DNA of 14,229 bases. Source: Bacillota bacterium (GTDB lineage: Bacteria > Bacillota > UBA4882 > UBA8346). A program made the position numbers and the translations under genes. Numbering within the stretch: the first letter of the stretch is position 1; each line of letters begins with the position of its first letter. The notes under the pieces were generated by a model, which was given only the letters and a program-made list of their open reading frames with translations, made no database searches and had not been told where the DNA came from. Shown piece by piece: positions 7,185 to 14,229 of the stretch. The DNA is taken from contig DNPQ01000468.1 of the NCBI GenBank assembly GCA_003501335.1, positions 1-14,229 of the forward strand. Direction: 5' to 3'.

Positions 7185-8062
7185 GCAACATTCCCTCCTT
7201 CGTGGCCGAAGCAGTCCCGCAACGCATCCCCCAGCAAATTAAAGGCCAGCGATGTCAACAAAATCGCCAGGCCGGGGAAAAATACCAGCCACGGCGCATC
7301 CAGAAAATAGGTCTGACTTTCGTTAATGATTCCGCCCCATGATGGTGTGGGCGGCTGGACGCCTACCCCTAAGAACGACAAGGTCGACTCCAGCAAGACT
7401 GTGGTAGAAATGCCAAGCGTGCCGTAAACCAATAAAGTCGGTATCAGATGCGGTAATACATGCCGGAAAATTATCCGGCGCGTGCTTGCGCCGACAGCGA
7501 TCGCTGCTTCAATAAATTCATTGGCGCGGATGGTCATGACCTGCGCGTAAATGACCCGGGCGATTTGCACCCAATTGACCAGCGCAATGACTAAAGCGAC
7601 AATCCACATGCTCGGACGCAAAATGGAGGTTAGCGCTATGGCCAGCAGTAAAGCCGGGAAAGCCATCATCAAGTCGGTAAAACGCATGATTGCGGTGCCA
7701 ATTTTTTTCTGGTGATAACCGGCCAGGGTTCCCAAAAGAGTCCCGAGCAAAACGGCGACTCCGTTGGCGACAATCCCAATCAGCATCGAAACCCGGGCGC
7801 CGAAGATCAGCCGGGTCAATAAATCCCGTCCTAATAAATCGGCCCCCAATTTGAATTGATGACCCGGCCCTTTGGGCATTCCCGAGGTAGTTAGACCATT
7901 GATAAATTGCCGGGCGGGATTGTAAGGAGCGATTAGCGGAGCAAAAATTGCGGCAATCATCACTATTCCAATGATAGCTAGGCTAAATAACGCTACTTTA
8001 TTATGTAGGAATTTGCGAATAAATTTTTTTTGCCCAGATGTTAATTTATTGGAAAAAATCAT
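7181..8062 (-). CDS. ABC transporter permease, DppC/OppC-like
   Basis: The 293-residue inner-membrane protein is the partner permease. It starts with the short cytoplasmic N-terminus and first helix typical of OppC (ALFSLAIIGIVMIAAIFAPL), then YNPARQF and LGADLLGRDLLTRLIFGAR, a well-known OppC/DppC block. The EAA loop reads EAAIAVGASTRRIIFRHVLP, and LLESTLSFLGVGVQPPTPSW follows. It is the first gene of the leftward operon, so the C-permease precedes the B-permease, the reverse of the usual order. The ribosome site is modest (TGAGG, eight bases before ATG). A strong extended -10 promoter lies about 40 bases upstream. Confidence 0.93.
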   Translation of the reverse strand: MIFSNKLTSGQKKFIRKFLHNKVALFSLAIIGIVMIAAIFAPLIAPYNPARQFINGLTTSGMPKGPGHQFKLGADLLGRDLLTRLIFGARVSMLIGIVANGVAVLLGTLLGTLAGYHQKKIGTAIMRFTDLMMAFPALLLAIALTSILRPSMWIVALVIALVNWVQIARVIYAQVMTIRANEFIEAAIAVGASTRRIIFRHVLPHLIPTLLVYGTLGISTTVLLESTLSFLGVGVQPPTPSWGGIINESQTYFLDAPWLVFFPGLAILLTSLAFNLLGDALRDCFGHEGGNVA

Positions 8063-8104
8063 TAAAAAGCCTCATTTCTATCATTTTTCCGGAATCTGAT
8101 TATG

Positions 8105-8134
8105 ATTCTAGCACTGATGTAATATATACGTCAA
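8105..8134 (-). promoter_or_regulatory. Sigma-A promoter of the leftward permease/amidase operon
   Basis: On the minus strand, TTGACG (8134-8129) and TAGAAT (8110-8105) are separated by 18 bases, and TGC directly before the -10 box makes it an extended -10. Transcription would start near 8098, leaving a leader of about 36 bases before the DppC-like ATG at 8062. Confidence 0.75.
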
Positions 8135-8190
8135 GTATATACAATATAAATGTTTAAAAAGTTTACATGCGAGAAATATAATATTAGTAG

Positions 8191-8261
8191 TTGACAAAAG
8201 ATATATTTTTGATGAAAATATATAACGTATTATTGACATATAATAGTCTAAATGATAGCAT
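8191..8261 (+). promoter_or_regulatory. Candidate promoters for the rightward ATPase genes
   Basis: Two consensus TTGACA boxes occur on the plus strand, at 8191-8196 and 8233-8238. Each has a weak -10 at 17 bases: GAAAAT (8214-8219) and TAGCAT (8256-8261), each matching four of six positions. A perfect TATAAT at 8239-8244 has no good -35 at normal spacing. The stretch is very AT-rich. Which box is used cannot be decided by eye. Confidence 0.45.
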
Positions 8262-8279
8262 GGCATTGGGGTGATAAGT

Positions 8280-9293
8280 ATGGCTGTTCCGTTGCTTGAA
8301 GTAAAAAATCTGCAAACGCATTTTTTTACCGAGAATGGTATTGTGAAAGCGGTTAATGGAGTCAGTTTTAGTTTAAATGCCGGCAAAATATTGTGCATTG
8401 TCGGTGAATCGGGTTGCGGGAAAAGCATTACATCATTATCGATTATGCGCTTGTTAACCTCTCCCCCCGGCCGGATTGTCGGCGGAGAAGTAATATTTGA
8501 AGGTATTGATTTGCTTAAGCTGAAGGAATCGGAAATGTATCACATTCGCGGCAACAAAATATCGATGATCTTTCAGGAACCGATGACCTCTTTGAATCCG
8601 GTTTTTACGATCGGCAATCAAATGATGGAATCCATTATGCTCCACCGCCGTTGCGGTGCGAAAGAGGCCAGGGAACAGGCTGCTGAGATGCTTCATTTGG
8701 TGGGTATCTCTTCGCCCGAAAAAAGAATCCATGAGTATCCCCATCAACTTAGTGGCGGGATGCGGCAAAGAGTGATGATCGCTATGGCTTTATCCTGTAA
8801 TCCCAAATTGCTGATCGCCGATGAGCCAACGACGGCACTTGATGTAACCATTCAGGCCCAAATTTTAGATTTGATGCGAAAGCTCCGGGCGGAACTGGGT
8901 ACCTCCGTCATCTTAATAACGCACGATCTCGGCGTAGTCGCCGAGATGGCTGATGAGGTCATTGTGATGTATTGCGGTGCAATAGTGGAAAGGGCGGATG
9001 TCCAGACTCTCTTTGAGAATCCAAAGCATCCGTATACTAAAGGGTTATTAGGCTCCGTTCCCAATATGGAAGTGGAGATCCAGCGTTTGCCGATCGTGAG
9101 GGGGATGGTGCCCGATCCTTATAATATGCCGGCGGGTTGCGCGTTTTGCCCCCGTTGCGACTATGCGACGGATGCGTGCAGGCAGGAGACTCCGCCGCTG
9201 GTGAATTTGGACTCTGACCATAATGTCCGGTGTTTCCGGTATATCCATGATCGGGAGCGGGTATCTTCTTCGGAGAGGTGCGCAGCATGTTGA
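8280..9293 (+). CDS. ABC transporter ATP-binding protein, OppD/DppD-like
   Basis: The protein has 337 residues from ATG 8280, which follows GGGGTGAT by a normal distance; a GTG at 8271 lies within that site. All ATPase motifs are intact: Walker A GESGCGKS (42-49), Q-loop IFQEP (97-101), signature LSGGMRQR (157-164), Walker B LLIADEP (177-183) and the switch histidine H215. The C-terminal oligopeptide-transporter domain carries cysteines 287, 293, 300 and 318, the positions that bind a [4Fe-4S] cluster in a characterised DppD, plus an extra C290. It should pair with the next ATPase to drive the divergently encoded DppB/DppC-like permeases, since this strand holds no permease of its own. Confidence 0.93.
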   Translation: MAVPLLEVKNLQTHFFTENGIVKAVNGVSFSLNAGKILCIVGESGCGKSITSLSIMRLLTSPPGRIVGGEVIFEGIDLLKLKESEMYHIRGNKISMIFQEPMTSLNPVFTIGNQMMESIMLHRRCGAKEAREQAAEMLHLVGISSPEKRIHEYPHQLSGGMRQRVMIAMALSCNPKLLIADEPTTALDVTIQAQILDLMRKLRAELGTSVILITHDLGVVAEMADEVIVMYCGAIVERADVQTLFENPKHPYTKGLLGSVPNMEVEIQRLPIVRGMVPDPYNMPAGCAFCPRCDYATDACRQETPPLVNLDSDHNVRCFRYIHDRERVSSSERCAAC

Positions 9294-10279
9294 ACAGTGG
9301 GAAACTTCTTTCGGTCCGGGACTTGGTTAAGCATTTTCCGATGGCCGGGACATCGTGGCTAAAGACGCAAACGGTATTAAGAGCGGTTGATGGCGTCAGT
9401 TTTGATATTAATACGGGGGAAACTTTAGGATTGGTTGGAGAAAGCGGTTGCGGCAAATCAACCACGGGCCGTTTGATTTTAAGGTTGATTGAAGCAACAT
9501 CCGGCCAAGTGCAATTCGGAGCGGTAGAGGTTCTATCCTGTAAACGGCAGGAAATGCGAAACTTGCGCAAGGAAATGCAGATCATTTTCCAGGACCCTTT
9601 TGCCTCTCTCAATCCAAAATTGACCGTGGGAGACATTATCCGGGAACCCCTGGATATTTTTAAAGCGGGCCCGGCTACGGAACGGGAAGGCAAAGTAAAG
9701 CGACTGATGGATGTGGTGGGCCTCTCCCAGCAGCAGGCTTCCCGTTATCCCAGTGAATTCAGCGGCGGACAGCGGCAGAGGGTCTGCATCGCCAGGGCTT
9801 TGGCTTTGAATCCGAAATTGATCATATGTGACGAACCCGTTTCGGCACTAGATGTTTCCATTCAGGCACAAATCGTTAATTTGCTGAAAGATCTGCAGGC
9901 GGAATTCGGATTGACTTATTTATTTATCTCCCATGACTTAAGTGTGGTCAAACATATCAGCGACCGGGTGGCGGTGATGTATCTCGGCCGGATTATGGAG
10001 ATTGCCGCAAAAAAACAGCTATTTAAAGAGCCCCGCCATCCCTATACCCAGGCTTTGCTTTCGGCAATACCCGTTCCAAACCCTAAAGTTAATAAAGAAC
10101 GAATTATATTGAATGGGGATGTGCCCAGTCCCATGAATCCTCCATCAGGATGCAGATTTAATACCCGCTGTCCAAAAACGCGGGAAATTTGTCGAAACAT
10201 TGTTCCGGCATTGGTAGATGTAGGAGCAGGGCATATGGTAGCCTGCCATTTTGCTGATCCGGCAGCTATTGCAAGCTAA
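9287..10279 (+). CDS. ABC transporter ATP-binding protein, OppF/DppF-like
   Basis: The protein has 330 residues from ATG 9287, eight bases after GGAGAGG; an in-frame GTG at 9278 overlaps this ribosome site. It overlaps the end of the OppD-like gene by seven bases, indicating coupled translation. Walker A GESGCGKS (51-58), IFQDPFASLNP, the signature FSGGQRQR, Walker B LIICDEP followed by VSALDV, and ISHDLSVV are all present. The SALD sequence with FQDP is typical of the F-type subunit. The C-terminal domain again has the four-cysteine pattern (GCRFNTRCPKTREIC, then ACHF). It completes the two-ATPase set of the importer. A terminator follows after about 165 bases. Confidence 0.93.
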   Translation: MLNSGKLLSVRDLVKHFPMAGTSWLKTQTVLRAVDGVSFDINTGETLGLVGESGCGKSTTGRLILRLIEATSGQVQFGAVEVLSCKRQEMRNLRKEMQIIFQDPFASLNPKLTVGDIIREPLDIFKAGPATEREGKVKRLMDVVGLSQQQASRYPSEFSGGQRQRVCIARALALNPKLIICDEPVSALDVSIQAQIVNLLKDLQAEFGLTYLFISHDLSVVKHISDRVAVMYLGRIMEIAAKKQLFKEPRHPYTQALLSAIPVPNPKVNKERIILNGDVPSPMNPPSGCRFNTRCPKTREICRNIVPALVDVGAGHMVACHFADPAAIAS

Positions 10280-10307
10280 ACGAAATTGTATCGGAAGATT
10301 GGTAAAT

Positions 10308-10365
10308 CACGGAGGCCGTGAAAGAGCGATGAAAGAATCTTACGGCTTTTTCTGTGCGTTCCGTG
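10308..10365. repeat. Imperfect inverted repeat after the ATPase genes
   Basis: CACGG/CCGTG at 10308-10320 forms a small hairpin, and TTCCGTGTC near 10359-10367 can pair with its left arm. The CACGGA... and ...TTCCGTGTCTTCTG wording resembles short intergenic repeats scattered in many bacterial genomes. One copy only is present here, so the call is tentative. Confidence 0.25.
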
Positions 10366-10444
10366 TCTTCTGCGCTGGTTAAAATGAAACTCGTTATTGT
10401 GATAATAACTGATAAATTTAGCTGATTTTAAAAAAATTTTTTAG

Positions 10445-10468
10445 GAGAGCTGCCGGCTCTCTTTTTTT
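10445..10468 (+). terminator. Intrinsic terminator of the ATPase operon
   Basis: GAGAGC (10445-10450) pairs with GCTCTC (10456-10461) across a five-base loop and is followed by seven T. It lies between the ATPase genes and the promoter of the DeoR-family gene, so the two units are transcribed separately. Confidence 0.85.
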
Positions 10469-10513
10469 ATGCCGCGATGCCGCTGCCACGGGCGTATGAC
10501 AAGACGTAGGGCC

Positions 10514-10542
10514 TTTACAATTCCCCATTTATCCTATAAAAT
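10514..10542 (+). promoter_or_regulatory. Promoter of the DeoR/MFS module
   Basis: TTTACA (10514-10519) and TAAAAT (10537-10542) are spaced by 17 bases, matching five of six positions in each box. Transcription would begin near 10549, about 55 bases before the repressor ATG. Confidence 0.6.
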
Positions 10543-10554
10543 GGAAACATCAAG

Positions 10555-10586
10555 AACGAATATAAACAAATTGGAATAAAAACGAA
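10555..10586. promoter_or_regulatory. Candidate operator: AACGAA direct repeats
   Basis: AACGAA occurs at 10555-10560 and again at 10581-10586, with AAACAAA between them at 10564-10570. The repeats lie just downstream of the predicted start of transcription and before the ribosome site. DeoR-family repressors often bind direct repeats of this general A/C-rich kind and repress their own gene. Binding is inferred. Confidence 0.3.
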
Positions 10587-10603
10587 CAACGAGGAGCGCC
10601 TTG

Positions 10604-11383
10604 ATGTTTATTGAAGAGCGGCATCAAAAAATACTGGAATTAATACAAGCACAGGGGCGGGTTGAAGTCGGCGATCTCAGCAAATCCTTTCGGATTTCGG
10701 AAGACTCCATCCGGCGCGACTTGCGCTTGATGGAGGAAAAAGGGTTATTAACCAGAACCTATGGCGGGGCTATTCTACCGGAACAAGTCAGCCTGGCTTT
10801 ATCCTACCGCGAACGGCAGGAAATCAATATAGAAGTGAAAACCGCTATCGCCAAACTGGCGGTGGCGGCTATTCAAAATCATGATACAATCCTGATGGAT
10901 GGTTCTTCGACTGTGGCGGAAATGGTTCCTTTTTTAAACCGCATCAGCGGTTTGACGATTATTACCAACTCGGTGGCCATCGCCCATGATGTATTGCATT
11001 TCGCTTCCGGATGCCGGTTGATCATGATTGGCGGGACCGTTGATCCGGATAGTTTTAATACGATCAGTATTGAGAGCATGAAAACAATTCAGGCTTTAAC
11101 GGTTGATAAGACTTTTACCGGGGCATGCAGTATTTCTCCGGAATGGGGATTGTCCACCACAACCTTGGATGAGGCGGTCGTTAAAAGGGCGATGATGGAA
11201 GCGGCTAAAGAAGTATATATTTTAGCGGAGAGCAGTAAATTCGGCCATCGTTCCCTGGCCAATGTCGGGCCTTTAAAGCCCCAATACCATCTCATCACCG
11301 ATAAAAAAACCACCGGCATTCAGCCTCTGTTGCAACAGTTAGTATCCCAGGGAATGCAAATCATCACCGCCGACTTTGAATAG
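10604..11383 (+). CDS. DeoR-family transcriptional repressor
   Basis: The protein has 259 residues from ATG 10604, seven bases after GAGGAG; a TTG at 10601 is in frame but too close. Residues 5-57 form the DeoR winged helix-turn-helix (RHQKILELIQAQGRVEVGDL, then SEDSIRRDLRLMEEKG and the RTYGGA wing end). The C-terminal DeoR sensor domain follows, with DTILMDGSSTVAEM, TIITNSVAIA and a closing LAESSKFG, close to the LADSSKFG usual in this family. Such sensors bind phosphorylated sugars or related metabolites, and the protein then leaves DNA. The MFS gene follows after 12 bases, so it is the likely target, along with the repressor gene itself. Confidence 0.92.
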   Translation: MFIEERHQKILELIQAQGRVEVGDLSKSFRISEDSIRRDLRLMEEKGLLTRTYGGAILPEQVSLALSYRERQEINIEVKTAIAKLAVAAIQNHDTILMDGSSTVAEMVPFLNRISGLTIITNSVAIAHDVLHFASGCRLIMIGGTVDPDSFNTISIESMKTIQALTVDKTFTGACSISPEWGLSTTTLDEAVVKRAMMEAAKEVYILAESSKFGHRSLANVGPLKPQYHLITDKKTTGIQPLLQQLVSQGMQIITADFE

Positions 11384-11395
11384 AAGGGGATCAAC

Positions 11396-12682
11396 ATGGC
11401 TATCAATCTCAGAAGTTCCAATTTTATCCAGTCTTTTAAAAAATTGCACGGCAATACCCGGGTCTCGGTGATTTTCGAGCCGCTCTGGGGGATTCCCTAT
11501 TCCTTATATACATTTTATTTTGGTCTCTATATGAAAGACCGAGGTATCAGCGATCAACAAATTGGATTTTTAATCGCGATTGGATTTATTGCCAGTATCT
11601 TTTTTTCGGCGATTGCCGGTATCGTGACGGATTCCATGGGCCGCCGCCGGACCACCGTGATCTGCGATCTGATCGCCTGGCCCGTGGCATTGATCATTTA
11701 TCTCATCAGCAATAATTTTTGGGTTTTTGCAATTGCCCAGGTGATTAATAGTTTATCCAAGATTTCCGCAGTCTCCTGGAACCTGATGCTTATTGAGGAT
11801 GCAGCCCCGGAGCAACAGATTGCAGCCTATAATTTAATTAATACCATCAATATTTCGGTCGGTATCTTTACCCCCTTAGCCGGAATTATTGTCAAAGAAT
11901 TGGGGATTCTTTCCGGAGAACGTATTATACTGGTATTTGCAGTAATCAGCATGACTATCATGATACTAGGGAGAAATTATCATTACCGGGAGACTGGAGT
12001 CGGACTCCAGATTTTAAAGGAACGGAAACATGGTTCTCATCATCAAAAGCGGCGATTTGATATGGCCTTATTCAAGATACTTTTACAGAAGCCTTTGGTC
12101 TTCACCGTATTGTGTTGCAGTATTTTGTTTAATGCCTATATTCCAATCGGCACTTACACCAGTCTGTATTATGCGCCATTTCTTACTGAAGTTCTGAGGC
12201 TCGATAAATCGGCGATTGCTGTTTTGGGCGGAGTCAGCGCCGCTGTAATGTTTGTTATCTTTGTGCTGATCATCCCGAGGTGTAGCCATTTGAACCGTTA
12301 TCTATGGATGGCGGGCGGGATATTGTTGCAAATTTTGGCCTTGGCATTATTCATTACCCTTCCGGCGGGTAATTTTGCGGCTGCTTTTTTGGCGGTGGCG
12401 GCCTTTGCGATCGGTTATGGGTTGTCAAAGCCTTTCATTGATGCTGTTTTGGCTGAAGTTACTTCGGGGACGGAACGGGCGGCGATTTTCGCCGTTCATA
12501 ATACGGCGGTGGCGGTTTTTAGTGCCATTTTCGGTTTCCTATCCGGATTCCTATATAGTCTAAGTCCTGCTTTACTGTATATCCTATCCATTGGAATCTT
12601 GGCTGTTTGCATGGGCCTGTTAACCTGGATAGGACTGGTGCGGCGTAAGGGAACAATGGAAACAACAACTATCCATGATTGA
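11396..12682 (+). CDS. MFS transporter, 12 predicted membrane helices
   Basis: The 428-residue inner-membrane protein starts at ATG 11396 after AAGGGGATC. The loop between helices 2 and 3 carries the MFS motif A, GIVTDSMGRRRTTV (75-88), with the conserved Asp and Arg residues. A long basic cytoplasmic loop, ERKHGSHHQKRRFD, separates the two halves, as usual for 12-helix members. The substrate cannot be read from sequence. Co-transcription with a DeoR-type sensor makes a sugar or sugar-like solute the first guess, and the protein could be an importer or an exporter. A beta-barrel gene follows after 98 bases. Confidence 0.88.
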   Translation: MAINLRSSNFIQSFKKLHGNTRVSVIFEPLWGIPYSLYTFYFGLYMKDRGISDQQIGFLIAIGFIASIFFSAIAGIVTDSMGRRRTTVICDLIAWPVALIIYLISNNFWVFAIAQVINSLSKISAVSWNLMLIEDAAPEQQIAAYNLINTINISVGIFTPLAGIIVKELGILSGERIILVFAVISMTIMILGRNYHYRETGVGLQILKERKHGSHHQKRRFDMALFKILLQKPLVFTVLCCSILFNAYIPIGTYTSLYYAPFLTEVLRLDKSAIAVLGGVSAAVMFVIFVLIIPRCSHLNRYLWMAGGILLQILALALFITLPAGNFAAAFLAVAAFAIGYGLSKPFIDAVLAEVTSGTERAAIFAVHNTAVAVFSAIFGFLSGFLYSLSPALLYILSIGILAVCMGLLTWIGLVRRKGTMETTTIHD

Positions 12683-12780
12683 AAGAAATAAAAAGCAGTC
12701 AATGAGAATGACATTTTCGCCGATAATCATAAAGGATTCTAAGTTAACCATACCGGTAGAAGGAGAAAGATAGACCAGCG

Positions 12781-14031
12781 ATGAAACGAAAACAAATACT
12801 GATGATATCACTACTGTGTTTGGTATTGATATGGGTTGGCCGTAATGCGGGACAAGCGGAAAATCTCGCAGAAACAGAGGTTGCTCCTTCGGCGGATCAA
12901 CAGAATATATCCGCAGAGATTGATGATTTATACGGCTGGCAGAGTCTGATTCAGACCGTAAGTCTTGAAAGAAACAGTTTTGAAGGCCGGAACGCCATCG
13001 GGATTCATGCAAGACCGGCATGGCGCTGGGGACGTTTTGATGGTACCTTTGATATAGCCTTGTTCCAGAATCCTTGGAATGAAAATCGCTGGCAATGGGG
13101 GACACCCAGGTCCGACACAAAGCCGGATGTGCCCAATTTTGTAGACAGCCTGGCTTACCATGACCACTGGCTGGAGATGAACTATCAAAAAATCAATGAT
13201 TTGGATTTTGGTTACGGTTTACTCATTAACGATTATCATCCCTTAAATCCCTATCATGGTTTTGCCGTCAAACTGACTCCAAGTGCGACAACCCAGTTGA
13301 GCTATGTCGCATCCAATGAAGTCGTCTATTTGGCCCCTTTTGTAAAAAATGATTGGGCAACATTGCAGGTATGGCGTCTCGATCAATCGCTGGATACGGC
13401 AGGGCTTCATTGGCAACTCGGTTTGACCGGGGTTCATGATAGTTACCCCCAATTGACGTCCAACCAGTTTCCGACCGGAGGCGCTTCCGCAGACATCAGT
13501 TTAACCAACGTGATTTGGTGTGCGCCGTTTTGGGAGACGGCTGATTTTGATCATTACGGGAGAGCGAATATGGTGGGTGTGAAAGGAAGACTGGGCCTGA
13601 TCAGTTACCAATTGGCTCCGTTCTTTACCCGGGGGAAGTTTATTGCCAACTACTTCGGCGGGCGATATGAGGATTTGAAATGGAATTCCTTTAATAATGC
13701 AGGAGAAGAGGGTCTTCTTTCCCTTGATGAAGTCGGTGATTCCCCCCGGGAAGGCACCATGGCCCAGTTATGGGTGCAAGTCAGCCCCTGGCTTAATATG
13801 AGTTGCTTGCACGTTGATGATTTGGAGGATAGCACGGTTTATTGTCTAAGCGGAAAAATTGAGCGTCTGGGTCTGCAATATAGTTTTTCCTTCTACAATC
13901 AGGCGAAGAACGATTATAATTATGAATGGTATATCATGGAGGATAACGATACGTGGAGTTACCAATGCCACTATTACCGTGATTTGGATAGCAGTTCCCG
14001 CTGGGATTTTGAGGTGGGCTATAAATTTTAG
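12781..14031 (+). CDS. Predicted outer-membrane beta-barrel protein
   Basis: The protein has 416 residues. Residues 1-26 are a Sec signal peptide ending GQA|ENLAE. The mature part is rich in Trp, Tyr and Asp, with many short alternating stretches (WLEMNYQKINDLDFGYGLLI, LGLQYSFSFYNQ) typical of transmembrane beta-strands, and no long hydrophobic helix. It ends WDFEVGYKF; a C-terminal Phe with alternating hydrophobics is the recognition signal for outer-membrane barrel assembly. I do not recognise a named family. The nearest ribosome site, AAGGAG at 12760-12765, is unusually far (15 bases) from the ATG. The gene lies 98 bases behind the MFS gene on the same strand with no terminator between, so it may be co-transcribed and serve as the pore or envelope partner of that transporter. 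Confidence 0.75.
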   Translation: MKRKQILMISLLCLVLIWVGRNAGQAENLAETEVAPSADQQNISAEIDDLYGWQSLIQTVSLERNSFEGRNAIGIHARPAWRWGRFDGTFDIALFQNPWNENRWQWGTPRSDTKPDVPNFVDSLAYHDHWLEMNYQKINDLDFGYGLLINDYHPLNPYHGFAVKLTPSATTQLSYVASNEVVYLAPFVKNDWATLQVWRLDQSLDTAGLHWQLGLTGVHDSYPQLTSNQFPTGGASADISLTNVIWCAPFWETADFDHYGRANMVGVKGRLGLISYQLAPFFTRGKFIANYFGGRYEDLKWNSFNNAGEEGLLSLDEVGDSPREGTMAQLWVQVSPWLNMSCLHVDDLEDSTVYCLSGKIERLGLQYSFSFYNQAKNDYNYEWYIMEDNDTWSYQCHYYRDLDSSSRWDFEVGYKF

Positions 14032-14078
14032 TCGGCCATGGGTTGGTTTTACTTCAATTTGTTTAGTTACCATGAATC

Positions 14079-14212
14079 CGGCAAGTAACTTTCAAAATCA
14101 CTTAAATTGAGAACTTGCCGATATTCTGTAACCAACAAAGTTGGTTCGGAAACCCGATCCGGCCAATTTTTATGCGTTACGGCAGATAAATTGTAATGTA
14201 TTTACCGGATCG
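14079..14212. repeat. Inverted repeats in the right-end non-coding region
   Basis: Three perfect inverted repeats follow one another: CGGCAAGT/ACTTGCCG (14079-14086 and 14113-14120), AACCAAC/GTTGGTT (14130-14136 and 14140-14146, loop AAA), and CGATCCGG/CCGGATCG (14155-14162 and 14205-14212). No T-tract follows, so these are not standard terminators. No gene is seen from 14032 to the window end. Confidence 0.5.
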
Positions 14213-14229
14213 AGGTTTACATTATCCGT

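Noticed and set aside
9037..9693. 218-codon minus-strand open frame
   Set aside because: It lies antisense across both ATPase genes, which have complete catalytic motifs; it is a shadow frame.
12700..12735. Possible Fur box before the barrel gene (TGAGAATGAC and GATAATCAT)
   Set aside because: Only one half-site matches well; the 7-1-7 inverted symmetry of a Fur site is missing.
1..14229. tRNA, rRNA or CRISPR array
   Set aside because: No cloverleaf with a GGTTCGA-type arm, no rRNA core sequence and no regularly spaced repeat were seen.

Overview
The window looks like a chromosomal segment of an anaerobic Firmicute with a diderm (outer-membrane) envelope, for example a Limnochordia/Hydrogenispora-like or Negativicutes-like lineage. 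Shine-Dalgarno sites are strong and Firmicute-like, and a small-protein remnant at 1160-1452 resembles a family common in Clostridia. The last gene encodes a signal-peptide protein that looks like an outer-membrane beta-barrel and ends in phenylalanine. The transport substrate-binding protein has a plain Sec signal with no lipobox cysteine, which fits a periplasm. The lineage name is inference.

Left third (1-2610) is accessory and decayed. It holds an unusual cluster of perfect 7-bp hairpins (105-320), the 3' stump of an IS3-family insertion sequence with its terminal repeat (359-592), about 470 bases with no gene, a small-protein gene broken by a one-base frameshift (1160-1452), an orphan open frame (1464-1628), a MITE-like long inverted repeat (1629-1747), and a secreted His- and Trp-rich protein whose signal peptide is out of frame with its mature part (1883-2448). 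An exported nitroreductase/SagB-like flavoprotein (2619-3275) follows and appears intact.

Middle (3528-10468) is a peptide/amide uptake system split into two divergent units around an AT-rich control region (8063-8279). Leftward run a DppC-like permease, a DppB-like permease, a family-5 solute-binding protein and an acetamidase/formamidase, ending at a strong intrinsic terminator. Rightward run the two OppD/DppD- and OppF/DppF-like ATPases, also ending at a terminator. Together they form a complete ABC importer with an amide-hydrolysing enzyme translated from an ATGA overlap with the binding protein, which suggests uptake and hydrolysis of a small amide or peptide-like compound.

Right part (10514-14031) is a rightward module of a DeoR-family repressor, a 12-helix MFS transporter 12 bases downstream, and the predicted outer-membrane beta-barrel protein. 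A candidate promoter and short direct repeats precede the repressor. The natural reading is a substrate-inducible uptake (or efflux) route crossing both membranes. The last 200 bases are non-coding and rich in inverted repeats.
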